Program-made: the position numbers and the translations under genes | Shown: positions 10,639 through 19,156 of the stretch, one piece after another | How the letters are laid out: every line of letters begins with the position of its first letter | Numbering within the stretch: the stretch's first letter is position 1 | Assembly: GCA_031550535.1 (NCBI GenBank) | Contig: JAVBOM010000057.1 | Span: 1-64,000 of the forward strand | Length of the DNA: 64,000 nt | From: Avichristensenella sp031550535 | GTDB taxonomy: Bacteria; Bacillota; Clostridia; Christensenellales; Aristaeellaceae | Reading direction: 5' to 3' | Notes under the pieces: generated by a model | Database searches by the model: none | What the model saw: the letters and a program-made list of their open reading frames with translations, nothing else | Told to the model about the DNA's origin: nothing

Positions 10639-13110
10639 ATGCCTAAGGCGCAATACGTTTCCCCCGATGAGATGCGAAAGCCCGGCAAAATTATCTTTGC
10701 CGATATCCCCGTGAACACGTACCAAAAGACGGTCCGGCAGGCGAAAGCGGACGGCGAGTTTACGGACGCCGACATCCGGCGCATCTACCGCGACATGGCG
10801 TTCATCCGCGAGTTTGAGACGATGCTGAACCTCATCAAGACGCGTGGCGAATACCAGGGCGTGGCGTACGACTACCCCGGCCCGGCGCACCTGTCCATGG
10901 GGCAGGAGGCGTCCGCCGTGGGCACGGCGTATGTGCTGGATGTGGACGATTTCACGTTCGGTTCGCACCGGAGCCACGGCGAGCTGCTGGCGAAGGCGTT
11001 TTCGGCCATCCACCGTTTGGCTGACGACGAACTGATGCGGATCATGCGCGGCTACTTCGACGGCGCGGTATTGCAGCGTGTGGAAGGGAAGCAAGCATCC
11101 GTGAAGGCGCTGGCCGTGGATTTCTTCCTCTACGGCGCGGTGGCGGAAATATTCGGCCGGGAAACCGGGTTCAACCGGGGCTTGGGCGGGTCGATGCACA
11201 CGTTCTTCACGCCCTTTGGCATCTACCCGAACAACGCGCTGGTCGGCGGATCGGGCGACATCGCGATGGGCGCGGCGCTGTACAAGCGCGTGAACCGAAA
11301 GCCAGGCATCGTCGTGGCGAACTTTGGCGACGGCGCGATCGGCTGCGGTCCGGTGTGGGAGGCGATGAACTTCGCCGCCATGGACCAGCTTACTAAGCTC
11401 TGGGACGACGACATGAAGGGCGGCCTGCCCATCCTGTTCAACATCTACAACAACGCCTACGGCATGGGCGGCCAGACGCGCGGCGAGACGATGGCATATG
11501 ATTTTCTCGCGCGGATCGGCGCGGGCATCGCGCCAAACCAGATGAACGCCGAGCGCGTGGACGGCTTCAACCCGCTGGCCGTGATCGAAGCCACGGGCCG
11601 CAAGAAGGACAAGCTGCTCCGCCGCGAAGGCCCCGCGCTGCTGGATGTGGTGACGTACCGCTTTGGCGGGCATTCGCCGTCGGACGCTTCCACGTACCGC
11701 ACGAAGGAAGAGATCGACGCGTGGATGGCGGTGGACCCGCTGATCACGTTCCGCGCGCAGATGGTCGAGGCGGGTGTCGCGACGGAATCGGAATGCGACG
11801 CGGTGCTGAAGGAAGCGGAGGCCGCCGTCTTCGGCGCGTTTTCGAAGGCCATCGACCCTGCGGTTTCGCCCCGGCTGAACCTGGCGCGGAACCCGGACGC
11901 GATCGGCGACCTGATGTTCACGAACGGCCACATTCCGTCGATGGAAAACCGCGCGCCCGACGTGCTGATGGCGAAGGCGGACAACCCGCGCGTGCAAGCC
12001 ATCGCGAAAAAGGAGCGGTTCCACCTGGACAAGGACGGCAAGCCCGTGTCCAAGAACCGGATCTATCAGCTTCGCGACGGCATTTTCGAGGCCATCATCG
12101 ACAAGTACTACGAGGACCCGACGCTCATCAGCTACGGCGAGGACGTGCGCGACTGGGGCGGCGCGTTCGCCGTGTACCGTGGGCTGACCGAGGCGCTGCC
12201 GTACCACCGACTGTTCAATTCGCCGATTTCCGAGGGCGCGATTGTCGGCGGGGCTGTGGGGTACGCGATGTGCGGCGGCCGCGTGATTGCCGAACTGATG
12301 TACTGTGACTTCCTGGGCCGCGCGGGCGACGAGGTGTTCAACCAGATGTCCAAATGGCAGGCCATGAGCGCGGACGTGCTGAAGATGCCGGTCGTGCTCC
12401 GCGTATCCGTCGGCTCCAAGTACGGCGCGCAGCATTCGCAGGACTGGTCCAGCCTGTGCGCGCACATTCCGGGGCTGAAGGTCGTGTTCCCGGCCACGCC
12501 GTACGACGCCAAGGGGCTGATGAACGCCGCGCTGTCCGGCACGGACCCGGTGGTATTTCTGGAAAGCCAGCGCATTTATGATATCGGCGAGCAGTTCCAT
12601 CAGGAAGGTGTGCCGGAAGGGTATTACGAGATCCCGATCGGCCAGCCGGACATCAAGCGGGCGGGCAAGGACATCACGATCCTATCCATTGGCGCGACGC
12701 TGTACCGCGTGATCGACGCGGCAAAGACGCTATCGGAGAAATACGGCATGGAGGCCGAGGTGATCGACGCGCGGTCGCTGGTGCCGTTCGACTATGATCT
12801 GCTGCTCGCGTCCGTGAAAAAGACGGGCCGCCTGGTGCTGGCGTCCGACGCGTGCAGCCGTGGCAGCTTCCTGGCGGACATCGCGCGCAATGTCACGGAG
12901 ATGGCGTTTGACGACCTGGACGCGCCGCCCGTGGTCATTGGCGCGAAGAACTGGATCACCCCGGCGCACGAATTGGAAACGTCGTTCTTCCCGCAGCCGG
13001 CATGGATTCTGGACGCGATCCACGCGAAGATCGTGCCGCTGCCGGGGCACGTGACGGCGACGAACCAGACGCAGGGGGAACAGCGGCGGCAGGCAAGGGA
13101 AGGCGTGTAA
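10639..13110 (+). CDS. Fused E1 alpha-beta 2-oxoacid (pyruvate/acetoin-type) dehydrogenase
   Basis: 823 residues. Residues about 40-400 are the E1-alpha (PdhA/AcoA) half with the thiamine-diphosphate motif GDG at 230-232 followed by NIYNN. Residues about 450-800 are the E1-beta (PdhB/AcoB) half, with GEDVRDWGGAF and ISEGAIVGGAVGYAM, and the C-terminal transketolase domain with VIDARSLVPFD. In most Firmicutes these are two separate genes; here they are one continuous frame. With the adjacent E2 and E3 it completes a 2-oxoacid dehydrogenase complex. Pyruvate is the most likely substrate, but acetoin or a branched-chain 2-oxoacid is not excluded. GGAAGGGAG precedes the ATG. Confidence 0.87.
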   Translation: MPKAQYVSPDEMRKPGKIIFADIPVNTYQKTVRQAKADGEFTDADIRRIYRDMAFIREFETMLNLIKTRGEYQGVAYDYPGPAHLSMGQEASAVGTAYVLDVDDFTFGSHRSHGELLAKAFSAIHRLADDELMRIMRGYFDGAVLQRVEGKQASVKALAVDFFLYGAVAEIFGRETGFNRGLGGSMHTFFTPFGIYPNNALVGGSGDIAMGAALYKRVNRKPGIVVANFGDGAIGCGPVWEAMNFAAMDQLTKLWDDDMKGGLPILFNIYNNAYGMGGQTRGETMAYDFLARIGAGIAPNQMNAERVDGFNPLAVIEATGRKKDKLLRREGPALLDVVTYRFGGHSPSDASTYRTKEEIDAWMAVDPLITFRAQMVEAGVATESECDAVLKEAEAAVFGAFSKAIDPAVSPRLNLARNPDAIGDLMFTNGHIPSMENRAPDVLMAKADNPRVQAIAKKERFHLDKDGKPVSKNRIYQLRDGIFEAIIDKYYEDPTLISYGEDVRDWGGAFAVYRGLTEALPYHRLFNSPISEGAIVGGAVGYAMCGGRVIAELMYCDFLGRAGDEVFNQMSKWQAMSADVLKMPVVLRVSVGSKYGAQHSQDWSSLCAHIPGLKVVFPATPYDAKGLMNAALSGTDPVVFLESQRIYDIGEQFHQEGVPEGYYEIPIGQPDIKRAGKDITILSIGATLYRVIDAAKTLSEKYGMEAEVIDARSLVPFDYDLLLASVKKTGRLVLASDACSRGSFLADIARNVTEMAFDDLDAPPVVIGAKNWITPAHELETSFFPQPAWILDAIHAKIVPLPGHVTATNQTQGEQRRQAREGV

Positions 13111-13139
13111 GCGCGCGCGAAACAAAAGAGGTGAACAGC

Positions 13140-13751
13140 ATGAAGAAAACATCCAACATGGCCGTTTGGTCCGTGATTCTCGTGCTTGTAACGCTGCTTG
13201 CGGTGCCTTCCGCGTGGGCGGCGGAGGTGGACGACAGCTTCCTTCTGAAAAGCGCCCTTTACGGCGCCGCGACATGGGCGGACGTAAGGGACGGCTTCGA
13301 CACGCTGACCGAAGCCGAGCGCGCGGACTTCTTGGGGGACTACGACGGGCCGATTGACCGGCTGCTGCACGTGCAGACCCGCGACCCGGCGAGGCGCGAG
13401 GGTGACGGGATCGTGGGCCTGTGGATGCTCGTGCCGGAGGACGGGCCGGCGGCCGAGGCGTACTTCGGCAAATGCATCCGCTTTCGCCTGGATGAGGGTT
13501 CCTTCCCGGACAATGGGGTGATCGTGACGCCGGCCCTGTTCGAAATTGCGGGCGAGGTGGCCGAAGGATTCATCCAAGCGATCGGGACGGATTATATGAT
13601 CCTGAACCCCTACGGCGGCGGCGAGACCCTCCGCATCGCGCTGACGCCGGACACACAGTGGACGGGGAACCTTCACGCGGGCGGCACGTGCGAAGTGCTG
13701 TATGACCCGGACGCGATGACCGCGTTTGTCTTTTCGGAGGCGAATGGGTGA
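13140..13751 (+). CDS. Secreted protein of unknown function
   Basis: 203 residues from the ATG at 13140 with AGAGGTG upstream. Residues 1-28 form a signal peptide (MKKTSN, hydrophobic core, PSAWAAE cleavage site). The mature part is acidic and appears to hold an N-terminal helical segment (TWADVRDGFDTLTEAERADF) and a beta-rich C-terminal half. I recognise no family. It lies 29 bases after the E1 gene and ends 62 bases before pgi, so it may be read from the PDH promoter, though no functional tie is evident. Confidence 0.6.
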   Translation: MKKTSNMAVWSVILVLVTLLAVPSAWAAEVDDSFLLKSALYGAATWADVRDGFDTLTEAERADFLGDYDGPIDRLLHVQTRDPARREGDGIVGLWMLVPEDGPAAEAYFGKCIRFRLDEGSFPDNGVIVTPALFEIAGEVAEGFIQAIGTDYMILNPYGGGETLRIALTPDTQWTGNLHAGGTCEVLYDPDAMTAFVFSEANG

Positions 13752-13813
13752 GCGGAGCAGCGAATTCCACGCAGTAAAAAGCTAATCATGCTATAAGCAA
13801 AGGAGTGACCCCC

Positions 13814-15232
13814 ATGAGCGACACAAAGATGATCCGCCTGGACGTGAACCACATGATGGCCGATTTCATCGGTATGAACTACGGCGTGGACCCCTTGGCC
13901 GTGGACGCGCTGGCAGAGGTGGCGATGGCCGCGCAGACGCGCGTGCAGCAGGCGCGGGGCACGGGCATGCTCGGCTGGATGGACCTGCCGTACATGTCCG
14001 GCGACATTCTGGACAAGCTGGAAGCCTCGGCGAAGCGTGTGCGCGAACAATTCGACGCGTTCGTGGTGCTGGGTATCGGCGGCTCCGCGCTGGGCCCCAT
14101 CGCCGTGCAGCAGGCGCTGAACCACCTGCGCTGGAACGAACTGCCGGGGGACAAGCGGAACGGCCCGAAGCTGTATGTCGAGGATAACGTGGACCCGGAG
14201 CGCATGGCGTCGCTGCTGGATGTCATTGATCCGAAAAAGACGTGCTTCAACATCATCACCAAGTCGGGCGAGACGGCGGAGACGATGAGCCAGTACCTGA
14301 TCGTGTCCGACCTGCTGAGGCGCACGGTGGGGGATGGCTGGCAGCGGCACATCATCGCCACGACGGACGCGGCGCGCGGCAACCTCATCAAGCTGGCCAA
14401 AACCGAGGGGTTCGACACGTTCATCCTGCCCGCCAGCGTGGGCGGCCGCTTCTCCGAAATGTCGCCAGTGGGCCTTTTGGCGGCGGCGGTGTGCGGCATA
14501 GACATCCGCGCGATGCTCGAAGGCGCGAAAATGATCGACAAGGCGTGCCAGTGTGTGGACGTATGGAAGAACCCGGCGCTGCTGGAAGCGGTGCTGCAGT
14601 ACATCTGCATGACGGACATGGACGTGAACATCCAGGTCATGCTGCCGTACGCCGACAGCCTCAAATCCATCGCCGATTGGTTCTGCCAGCTCTGGGCCGA
14701 AAGCCTGGGCAAGAACGTGACGCGCCGGGGTATGGCCGTGAATGTCGGCCAGACGCCCGTGAAGGCGCTGGGCGTGACGGACCAGCACTCGCAGTTGCAG
14801 TTGTATACCGAGGGGCCGTACGACAAGGTCGTCACGTTCCTGAAGGTGGAAAAGTTCCGCGCGGAAACGGTGATTCCGCACGGTTGCGAAGAGTTCCCGA
14901 ACGTGGCGTTCCTGGGCGGCAAGACGCACAATCAGTTGATCGAGGCGGAGCGGCAGGGCACGGAGTACGCGCTGTACAAGGCGGGCCGGATGAACCAGAC
15001 GATCATCCTGCCGGAGGTGTCCGCCAGCACGATCGGCCAGCTGCTGTATTTCTTCGAGATGGTGACCGCGTACGCGGGCGAGCTGCTGGACATCGATGCG
15101 TTCAACCAGCCGGGCGTGGAGGAATCCAAGCTGGCGTCGTTCGCGGTGCTCGGCCATCCGGATGAGAAATACGCGGGCAAGCGCCGGGAGATGGCGGGAA
15201 GGCCCGAGGCGAGGGAGAAGTACACACTATAA
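13814..15232 (+). CDS. pgi: Glucose-6-phosphate isomerase
   Basis: 472 residues from the ATG at 13814, with AGGAG eight bases upstream. It interconverts glucose-6-phosphate and fructose-6-phosphate in glycolysis. The SIS-fold signature VVLGIGGSALGP, the KSGETAETM motif and GGRFSEMSPVG (with the catalytic glutamate region) are intact. The closing segment with KTHNQLIEAE and the C-terminal lysine-containing region are also complete. A TGCTATAAG sequence about 20 bases upstream could be an extended -10 element. A strong bidirectional terminator follows at 15251-15288. Confidence 0.93.
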   Translation: MSDTKMIRLDVNHMMADFIGMNYGVDPLAVDALAEVAMAAQTRVQQARGTGMLGWMDLPYMSGDILDKLEASAKRVREQFDAFVVLGIGGSALGPIAVQQALNHLRWNELPGDKRNGPKLYVEDNVDPERMASLLDVIDPKKTCFNIITKSGETAETMSQYLIVSDLLRRTVGDGWQRHIIATTDAARGNLIKLAKTEGFDTFILPASVGGRFSEMSPVGLLAAAVCGIDIRAMLEGAKMIDKACQCVDVWKNPALLEAVLQYICMTDMDVNIQVMLPYADSLKSIADWFCQLWAESLGKNVTRRGMAVNVGQTPVKALGVTDQHSQLQLYTEGPYDKVVTFLKVEKFRAETVIPHGCEEFPNVAFLGGKTHNQLIEAERQGTEYALYKAGRMNQTIILPEVSASTIGQLLYFFEMVTAYAGELLDIDAFNQPGVEESKLASFAVLGHPDEKYAGKRREMAGRPEAREKYTL

Positions 15233-15250
15233 GCAGTGATGGATAGAACA

Positions 15251-15288
15251 AACAAGCGGCCATGCGCATGCGCGTGGCCGCTTGTTTT
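15251..15288 (+). terminator. Bidirectional intrinsic terminator after pgi
   Basis: A 12-bp perfect stem, AACAAGCGGCCA paired with TGGCCGCTTGTT, plus a nested GCGC-AT-GCGC core. It is flanked by T-rich and A-rich ends, so it serves pgi and the convergent flavodoxin-like gene. Confidence 0.88.
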
Positions 15289-15295
15289 GCCGCGC

Positions 15296-15928
15296 TTATT
15301 CCGTATCCAGTTCCAGCCGCCTGTACAGGTCCTTGCGCGTCAGCCCGTTCCGCTTTCCCTCGGCCACCCAATTGCGATTGCCGCCGACGATGTATAGCTG
15401 GCGCGGGCAGTTCACCTCCGCAAACGCGTCCTCGCCCGTACTCAGCGCCGAGATGTCCATCGCGAGCGCGTCAACCGCCGCCCCACAGTCCCTCAACATA
15501 CCGGTGCCCAGCTTCATTGAGGTCGCCATGCCGCCCCCGCCGATGCCCAGGCCGCGCCCCCAGCGCAGCCCCGCCCGCTCGCACCACTGCCGCATCATTT
15601 GCAGCGTGAGCCGGTTTTGCCGCGCCTCAAAAAAGCCGCAGTTGGCGACGGCGTAGACCGTGGAACCCGGGCAGGCGTCCTTCACCAGCGGTTCCGCCTC
15701 GACGAGCCATTGCAGCAGAAACGACATGATGCCATCCACATACAGCGGAAACGCGAACACGAGCGCGTCGCACCCGGCGCCGGCTTGCATATCCTCGGCC
15801 ACGGGTTTCCTGCCCGCCTTCAGCCAGACCGCCTCGTGCGCGCCGCACCGGCCTTGAATCTCCCGGAGCAGATGTTCGGACGCGCTCTTTTCCGCCTTCG
15901 GGCTGCCGATAATGTACGCAATCTTCAT
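15296..15928 (-). CDS. NAD(P)H-dependent FMN reductase/flavodoxin-like protein
   Basis: 210 residues. The N terminus MKIAYIIGSPK is the phosphate-binding loop of the flavodoxin-like FMN reductase fold, with the FAFPLYVDG segment around residues 57-67 contributing to the FMN site. No cysteine cluster is present. It is the second gene of a leftward pair and overlaps its partner by four bases (ATGA). Likely role: cytoplasmic flavin-dependent reduction of a quinone or similar small molecule; the substrate is not evident. Confidence 0.75.
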   Translation of the reverse strand: MKIAYIIGSPKAEKSASEHLLREIQGRCGAHEAVWLKAGRKPVAEDMQAGAGCDALVFAFPLYVDGIMSFLLQWLVEAEPLVKDACPGSTVYAVANCGFFEARQNRLTLQMMRQWCERAGLRWGRGLGIGGGGMATSMKLGTGMLRDCGAAVDALAMDISALSTGEDAFAEVNCPRQLYIVGGNRNWVAEGKRNGLTRKDLYRRLELDTE

Positions 15929-16431
15929 AGGACTGCTCCTTTCAGCGCGTCAGGTGAGGGATAAAACCGCGCTTCGTGTCCGGTCGCGCTCAGGTTCAGC
16001 GCGTTCGCGGCGATCAACCCGGTGGCGATTTCGCGCTCGGCATCGTTGATGTCGCCGTAAAAATGACCGTGCACCGTGAACTTGTTGTCGTACCGGCGGG
16101 GGTGGTGCATCTCGCCGCCCACGAGATGGAAAAACGGCAACGAGCACCCGATGCTGCGCTCCATCGCCGCCTTGACTGTAGGGGAGACCCCACCATACCG
16201 GCAACGGCTGACGAGTATCAGCTCCCGGCAGGACCCGAGGAAACTGGGCAGCACGCTCGCGCGGTCCTTGATGACGCACGCGCCGGGCGTCTTGATCCAG
16301 CAACCGAAGCAGCCGACGCAGCGGGCGACCATCGGTTCCGCCGCGAACGCACGGACATCCTCCGGCAGCGACGGAAAGACGGCCGCCGCCTCGTCCGGCA
16401 GGAGATCATGGATGAGCAATCTGTATAGCAT
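15925..16431 (-). CDS. Flavodoxin-family protein with cysteine cluster
   Basis: 168 residues from the ATG at 16431, with AGGAGG about eight bases upstream. The sequence CVGCFGCWIKTPGACVIKD (about residues 38-56) is the cysteine pattern seen in multimeric flavodoxin/NADPH-dependent FMN reductases of the WrbA/iron-sulfur-flavoprotein neighbourhood. RCRYGGVSPTVKAAMERS corresponds to the usual substrate-loop region. The N terminus is short and lacks a clear GSPR-type loop, so the FMN site may be partly supplied by the partner. It is the first gene of the pair. Confidence 0.65.
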   Translation of the reverse strand: MLYRLLIHDLLPDEAAAVFPSLPEDVRAFAAEPMVARCVGCFGCWIKTPGACVIKDRASVLPSFLGSCRELILVSRCRYGGVSPTVKAAMERSIGCSLPFFHLVGGEMHHPRRYDNKFTVHGHFYGDINDAEREIATGLIAANALNLSATGHEARFYPSPDALKGAVL

Positions 16432-16521
16432 GCGGCACCTCCTCAATTGACTACAGCGTAGCACAACTGAAAAGGTGCCGCATTAGCGAACCATTAGAAT
16501 TGGCAAACAGATTTTCCAGAT

Positions 16522-17907
16522 TTACCCATTTTTTTCGATCTGCTCGTTCAGCTCGTTAATATTGCCGCAACCCATGGTCAGCACCACGTCGCCGGGGCGC
16601 CAGTGCGCGCGCAAATACGCCTCCGTATCCGCGAACGTGGGGGTGAGGCGGACGCTTTTGCCCGTCTTTTCGATCGCCTCCACCAGCATCCGGCTGTGGA
16701 TGTCGCCGGGGTCCTTTTCCCGCGCGGCGTAGATGTCCGTGATGAGGATTTCGTCCGCGTCGTCGCAGCAATGGATGTACTCTGAAAACAACCGCTTCAC
16801 CCGTGAATACGTGTGCGGCTGCATGACGGCCCACAGGCGGGTGTGCGGCTGCCGCTTGATGACGGACAGCGCGCCGCGCATTTCTGTGGGGTTGTGGCCA
16901 TGGTCGTGGTAGAGCTTGACGCCCTGGACGGTGCCCGTGTGTTCCAGCCGCCTGTGCACGCCCGCGAACGCCGACAGCCCGGCGGCCGCCTTCTCCGGCG
17001 GCACGCCGAGCACGTGCGCGGCGGTCAGCGCGGCCAGCGCGTTGACCACATTGAACGTCCCGCCGACGCGCAAACTGACCCGCGCGACGGCCTTGCCGCC
17101 CATCACAACATCGAATTGCCCGCACCCCAGGTCGTCATACGTGAGGTTCGCGGGCCGGACTTTATTCTTTTCGCCCAGGCCGAACGTGATGGCCGTGCAT
17201 GCTGCGCCCCGGAGGACTTCGGCCACGCGCGGGTCGTCCCCGTTGCCAATGGCGAAGCCTGTGGGCGGCACCAGCGCGACAAACCGCGCAAACGCCTCCT
17301 GGATGTCGTCGATGTCGCGGTAGTAATCCAGGTGATCCGCTTCGATATTGAGCACCACGGCGACGGTCGGCCGCATCTCCAGAAAGCTGCGGTGGAACTC
17401 GCACGCCTCGGCGATCACCACATCGCGCCCGCCCAGCCGTGTGCCGCCGCCGATCACGTCAAAGCTGCCGCCTAGATGCACGGCCGGGTCCCGGTCCGCG
17501 TCAATCAATACCTGGGCGAGCATGGCCGTGGTGGTCGTCTTGCCGTGCGTGCCCGACACGCCGACCGCCTGCGCGTACCCGCGCATGAGCTGGCCTAGCA
17601 GCGTGGACCGCTCCATCTCCGGGATGCCGAGGCGGGCAGCCTCCCGCCGCTCCGGATTGTCCGGCGCGATGGCGGCGGAATAGATAATCAGATCCGCGCC
17701 GCGCACGTTTTCCGCCTTATGGCCGATGACTACGGGAATGCCGCTTTCGCGCACTTTCTGGGCAAGATAGGATTCGTAGTTGTCCGACCCGGTGACCGAA
17801 TAACCCTGACACTGCAAAAGGCCCGCCAAGCCCGACATCGAGCTCCCGCCGATGCCGATCATGTGCAGCCGCTTGCCCGTATAATCCTCAATCGGATGCT
17901 GCGACAA
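16522..17907 (-). CDS. murC: UDP-N-acetylmuramate--L-alanine ligase
   Basis: 461 residues from a TTG at 17907, preceded by GGAGG with seven-base spacing; a GTG/ATG further up at 17928 lacks a proper site. It adds L-alanine to UDP-MurNAc, the first peptide step of peptidoglycan synthesis in the cytoplasm. HMIGIGGSSMSGLA is the N-terminal nucleotide-sugar motif, SGTHGKTTT is the ATP P-loop, EACEFHRSF and NIEADHLDYY are central-domain metal/substrate motifs, and HDHGHNPTEM is in the C-terminal domain. The gene is alone on its strand, with a twin-hairpin element 31 bases upstream. Confidence 0.92.
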   Translation of the reverse strand: MSQHPIEDYTGKRLHMIGIGGSSMSGLAGLLQCQGYSVTGSDNYESYLAQKVRESGIPVVIGHKAENVRGADLIIYSAAIAPDNPERREAARLGIPEMERSTLLGQLMRGYAQAVGVSGTHGKTTTTAMLAQVLIDADRDPAVHLGGSFDVIGGGTRLGGRDVVIAEACEFHRSFLEMRPTVAVVLNIEADHLDYYRDIDDIQEAFARFVALVPPTGFAIGNGDDPRVAEVLRGAACTAITFGLGEKNKVRPANLTYDDLGCGQFDVVMGGKAVARVSLRVGGTFNVVNALAALTAAHVLGVPPEKAAAGLSAFAGVHRRLEHTGTVQGVKLYHDHGHNPTEMRGALSVIKRQPHTRLWAVMQPHTYSRVKRLFSEYIHCCDDADEILITDIYAAREKDPGDIHSRMLVEAIEKTGKSVRLTPTFADTEAYLRAHWRPGDVVLTMGCGNINELNEQIEKNG

Positions 17908-17937
17908 ATAAACGCCTCCATTTCGCAACGCTTACGC

Positions 17938-17998
17938 GACGGCGGCGCTGATTCGATGAATCAGGCGCCATAAGAGGATTCCTCGCGGAATCCTTACC
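17938..17998 (-). repeat. Twin-hairpin element, copy 3
   Basis: Read on the minus strand: GTAAGGATTCC-GCGA-GGAATCC, then GGCGCCTGATTC-ATC-GAATCAGCGCC and the GCCGTC tail. It points toward murC and ends 31 bases before the TTG start. Confidence 0.85.
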
Positions 17999-18121
17999 GC
18001 CTATTATACGCCAAGCATGCGCCATCCATCAACCATTGCTCGGATTTCGGCGCGAAAAACCTTTGCTTGCCATGGATTGTATTGGACGTGTCTGGTTTTG
18101 TACCATATCTAGTATCCAGGC

Positions 18122-18150
18122 TTGACATCCGCGCGCGTGTCCGGCATAAT
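18122..18150 (+). promoter_or_regulatory. purR promoter P1
   Basis: TTGACA at 18122-18127, 17-base spacer, CATAAT at 18145-18150. A perfect -35 and a near-consensus -10. Confidence 0.7.
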
Positions 18151-18224
18151 AGCGCTGTGCGCCAGAAGCGGCGCGCTTTGTTGCGCCTTGCCAGCGCCGC
18201 TCATTCCTGATGTGAAGAAAAAAC

Positions 18225-18253
18225 TGGAAATACCTGCGCGCTTCGTATATAAT
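18225..18253 (+). promoter_or_regulatory. purR promoter P2
   Basis: TGGAAA at 18225-18230, 17-base spacer, perfect TATAAT at 18248-18253. It would give a leader of about 38 nt before the purR ATG. I saw no clear PurBox pair. Confidence 0.65.
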
Positions 18254-18297
18254 AGATCGATTGTACATTTGCAGACATCACCCGAGGAGGAACCCAT

Positions 18298-19116
18298 ATG
18301 GACCCAGTGCGCCGGAGCGAACGCCTGGCCGCGATTACGCGGACGCTGGTAGGCGAGCCCAACCGAGTGTTCCCGCTGGCCGAGTTTTGCGGCGTGTTTG
18401 ACGCGGCGAAATCGACCATCAGCGAGGATCTGGATATCATCCGCGGCACCATGGACCGCTTCGCGCTGGGCAGCCTGGAGACGATGCCGGGCGCGACCGG
18501 CGGCGTGCGCTACCGCCCTATGGTGGACCGCGAGGCGGGCTACGCGCAGGTGCGGGCGCTGTGCGAACGGCTGGGCGGCCCGGGCCGCGTGCTGCCGGGC
18601 GAGCTGCTGTACCTGGCCGACGTGATCGCCGACCCCATGGTGATCGGCCAGATGGGCAATATCCTGGCGTCCGAGTTCGCGCAGAGCGCGCCGGATTTTG
18701 TGCTCACCATGGAGACGCAGGGCATTCCGCTGGCGATGATGACCGCGCATGCGCTGCATGTGCCGGTGATCATCGCGCGGCGCAGTAGCAAGGCGTATGA
18801 GGGGCCTGCCGTGCATATCACGTATCTTGCGGGCACGCAGTTCAAGACCATGTCGCTCGCGCGGCGGCTGGTGCGGCCGGGCCAGCGCGCGCTGCTCGTT
18901 GATGACGTGCTCAGAAGCGGCGGCACGGTCAGCGGCATGCTGGACCTGATGCGCGAGTTTGCCGCCGATGTGGTCGCGACCGCCGTGCTGGTGGGCACGG
19001 AGGAGGCGTGCGGGCGCTTTGAGAACATCAAGCCCCTGATGGTGCTGGAAGCCACCGACGCGGCAACAGGGTCCGCGAGGCTTCGGCCCGGCGACTGGCT
19101 GAAACCGGAAAAATAG
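18298..19116 (+). CDS. purR: PurR-type purine operon repressor
   Basis: 272 residues. An N-terminal winged helix (about 1-75, FCGVFDAAKSTISEDLDIIR is the recognition part) is joined to a phosphoribosyltransferase-fold domain with the PRPP-binding motif LLVDDVLRSGGT near residues 199-210. In the Firmicutes PurR family this domain is non-catalytic and senses PRPP, with DNA binding released when PRPP is high. GGAGGAAC precedes the ATG. The family usually lies upstream of spoVG-glmU-prs-pth-mfd; here the next genes are a shortened GlmU, pth and mfd. Confidence 0.9.
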   Translation: MDPVRRSERLAAITRTLVGEPNRVFPLAEFCGVFDAAKSTISEDLDIIRGTMDRFALGSLETMPGATGGVRYRPMVDREAGYAQVRALCERLGGPGRVLPGELLYLADVIADPMVIGQMGNILASEFAQSAPDFVLTMETQGIPLAMMTAHALHVPVIIARRSSKAYEGPAVHITYLAGTQFKTMSLARRLVRPGQRALLVDDVLRSGGTVSGMLDLMREFAADVVATAVLVGTEEACGRFENIKPLMVLEATDAATGSARLRPGDWLKPEK

Positions 19117-19156
19117 TTTATACTATGGTCAACACCACCTCGGAAAGGATGGCAAC

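Larger units (their letters stand above)
17908..18297. other. murC-purR divergent intergenic region
   Basis: 390 bases with no convincing gene. It holds a twin-hairpin element next to murC, about 120 bases of unremarkable sequence, then two good sigma-A promoters facing purR. The stretch between the two promoters (about 18150-18225) is rich in GCGC inverted repeats but has no terminator. Confidence 0.7.

Noticed and set aside
9010..12600. A 1196-codon open frame on the minus strand across the PDH operon
   Set aside because: It is antisense to E3 and E1, both of which have clear domains. Long opposite-strand frames are common at this GC content, and the translation is Arg/His-rich with no motif.
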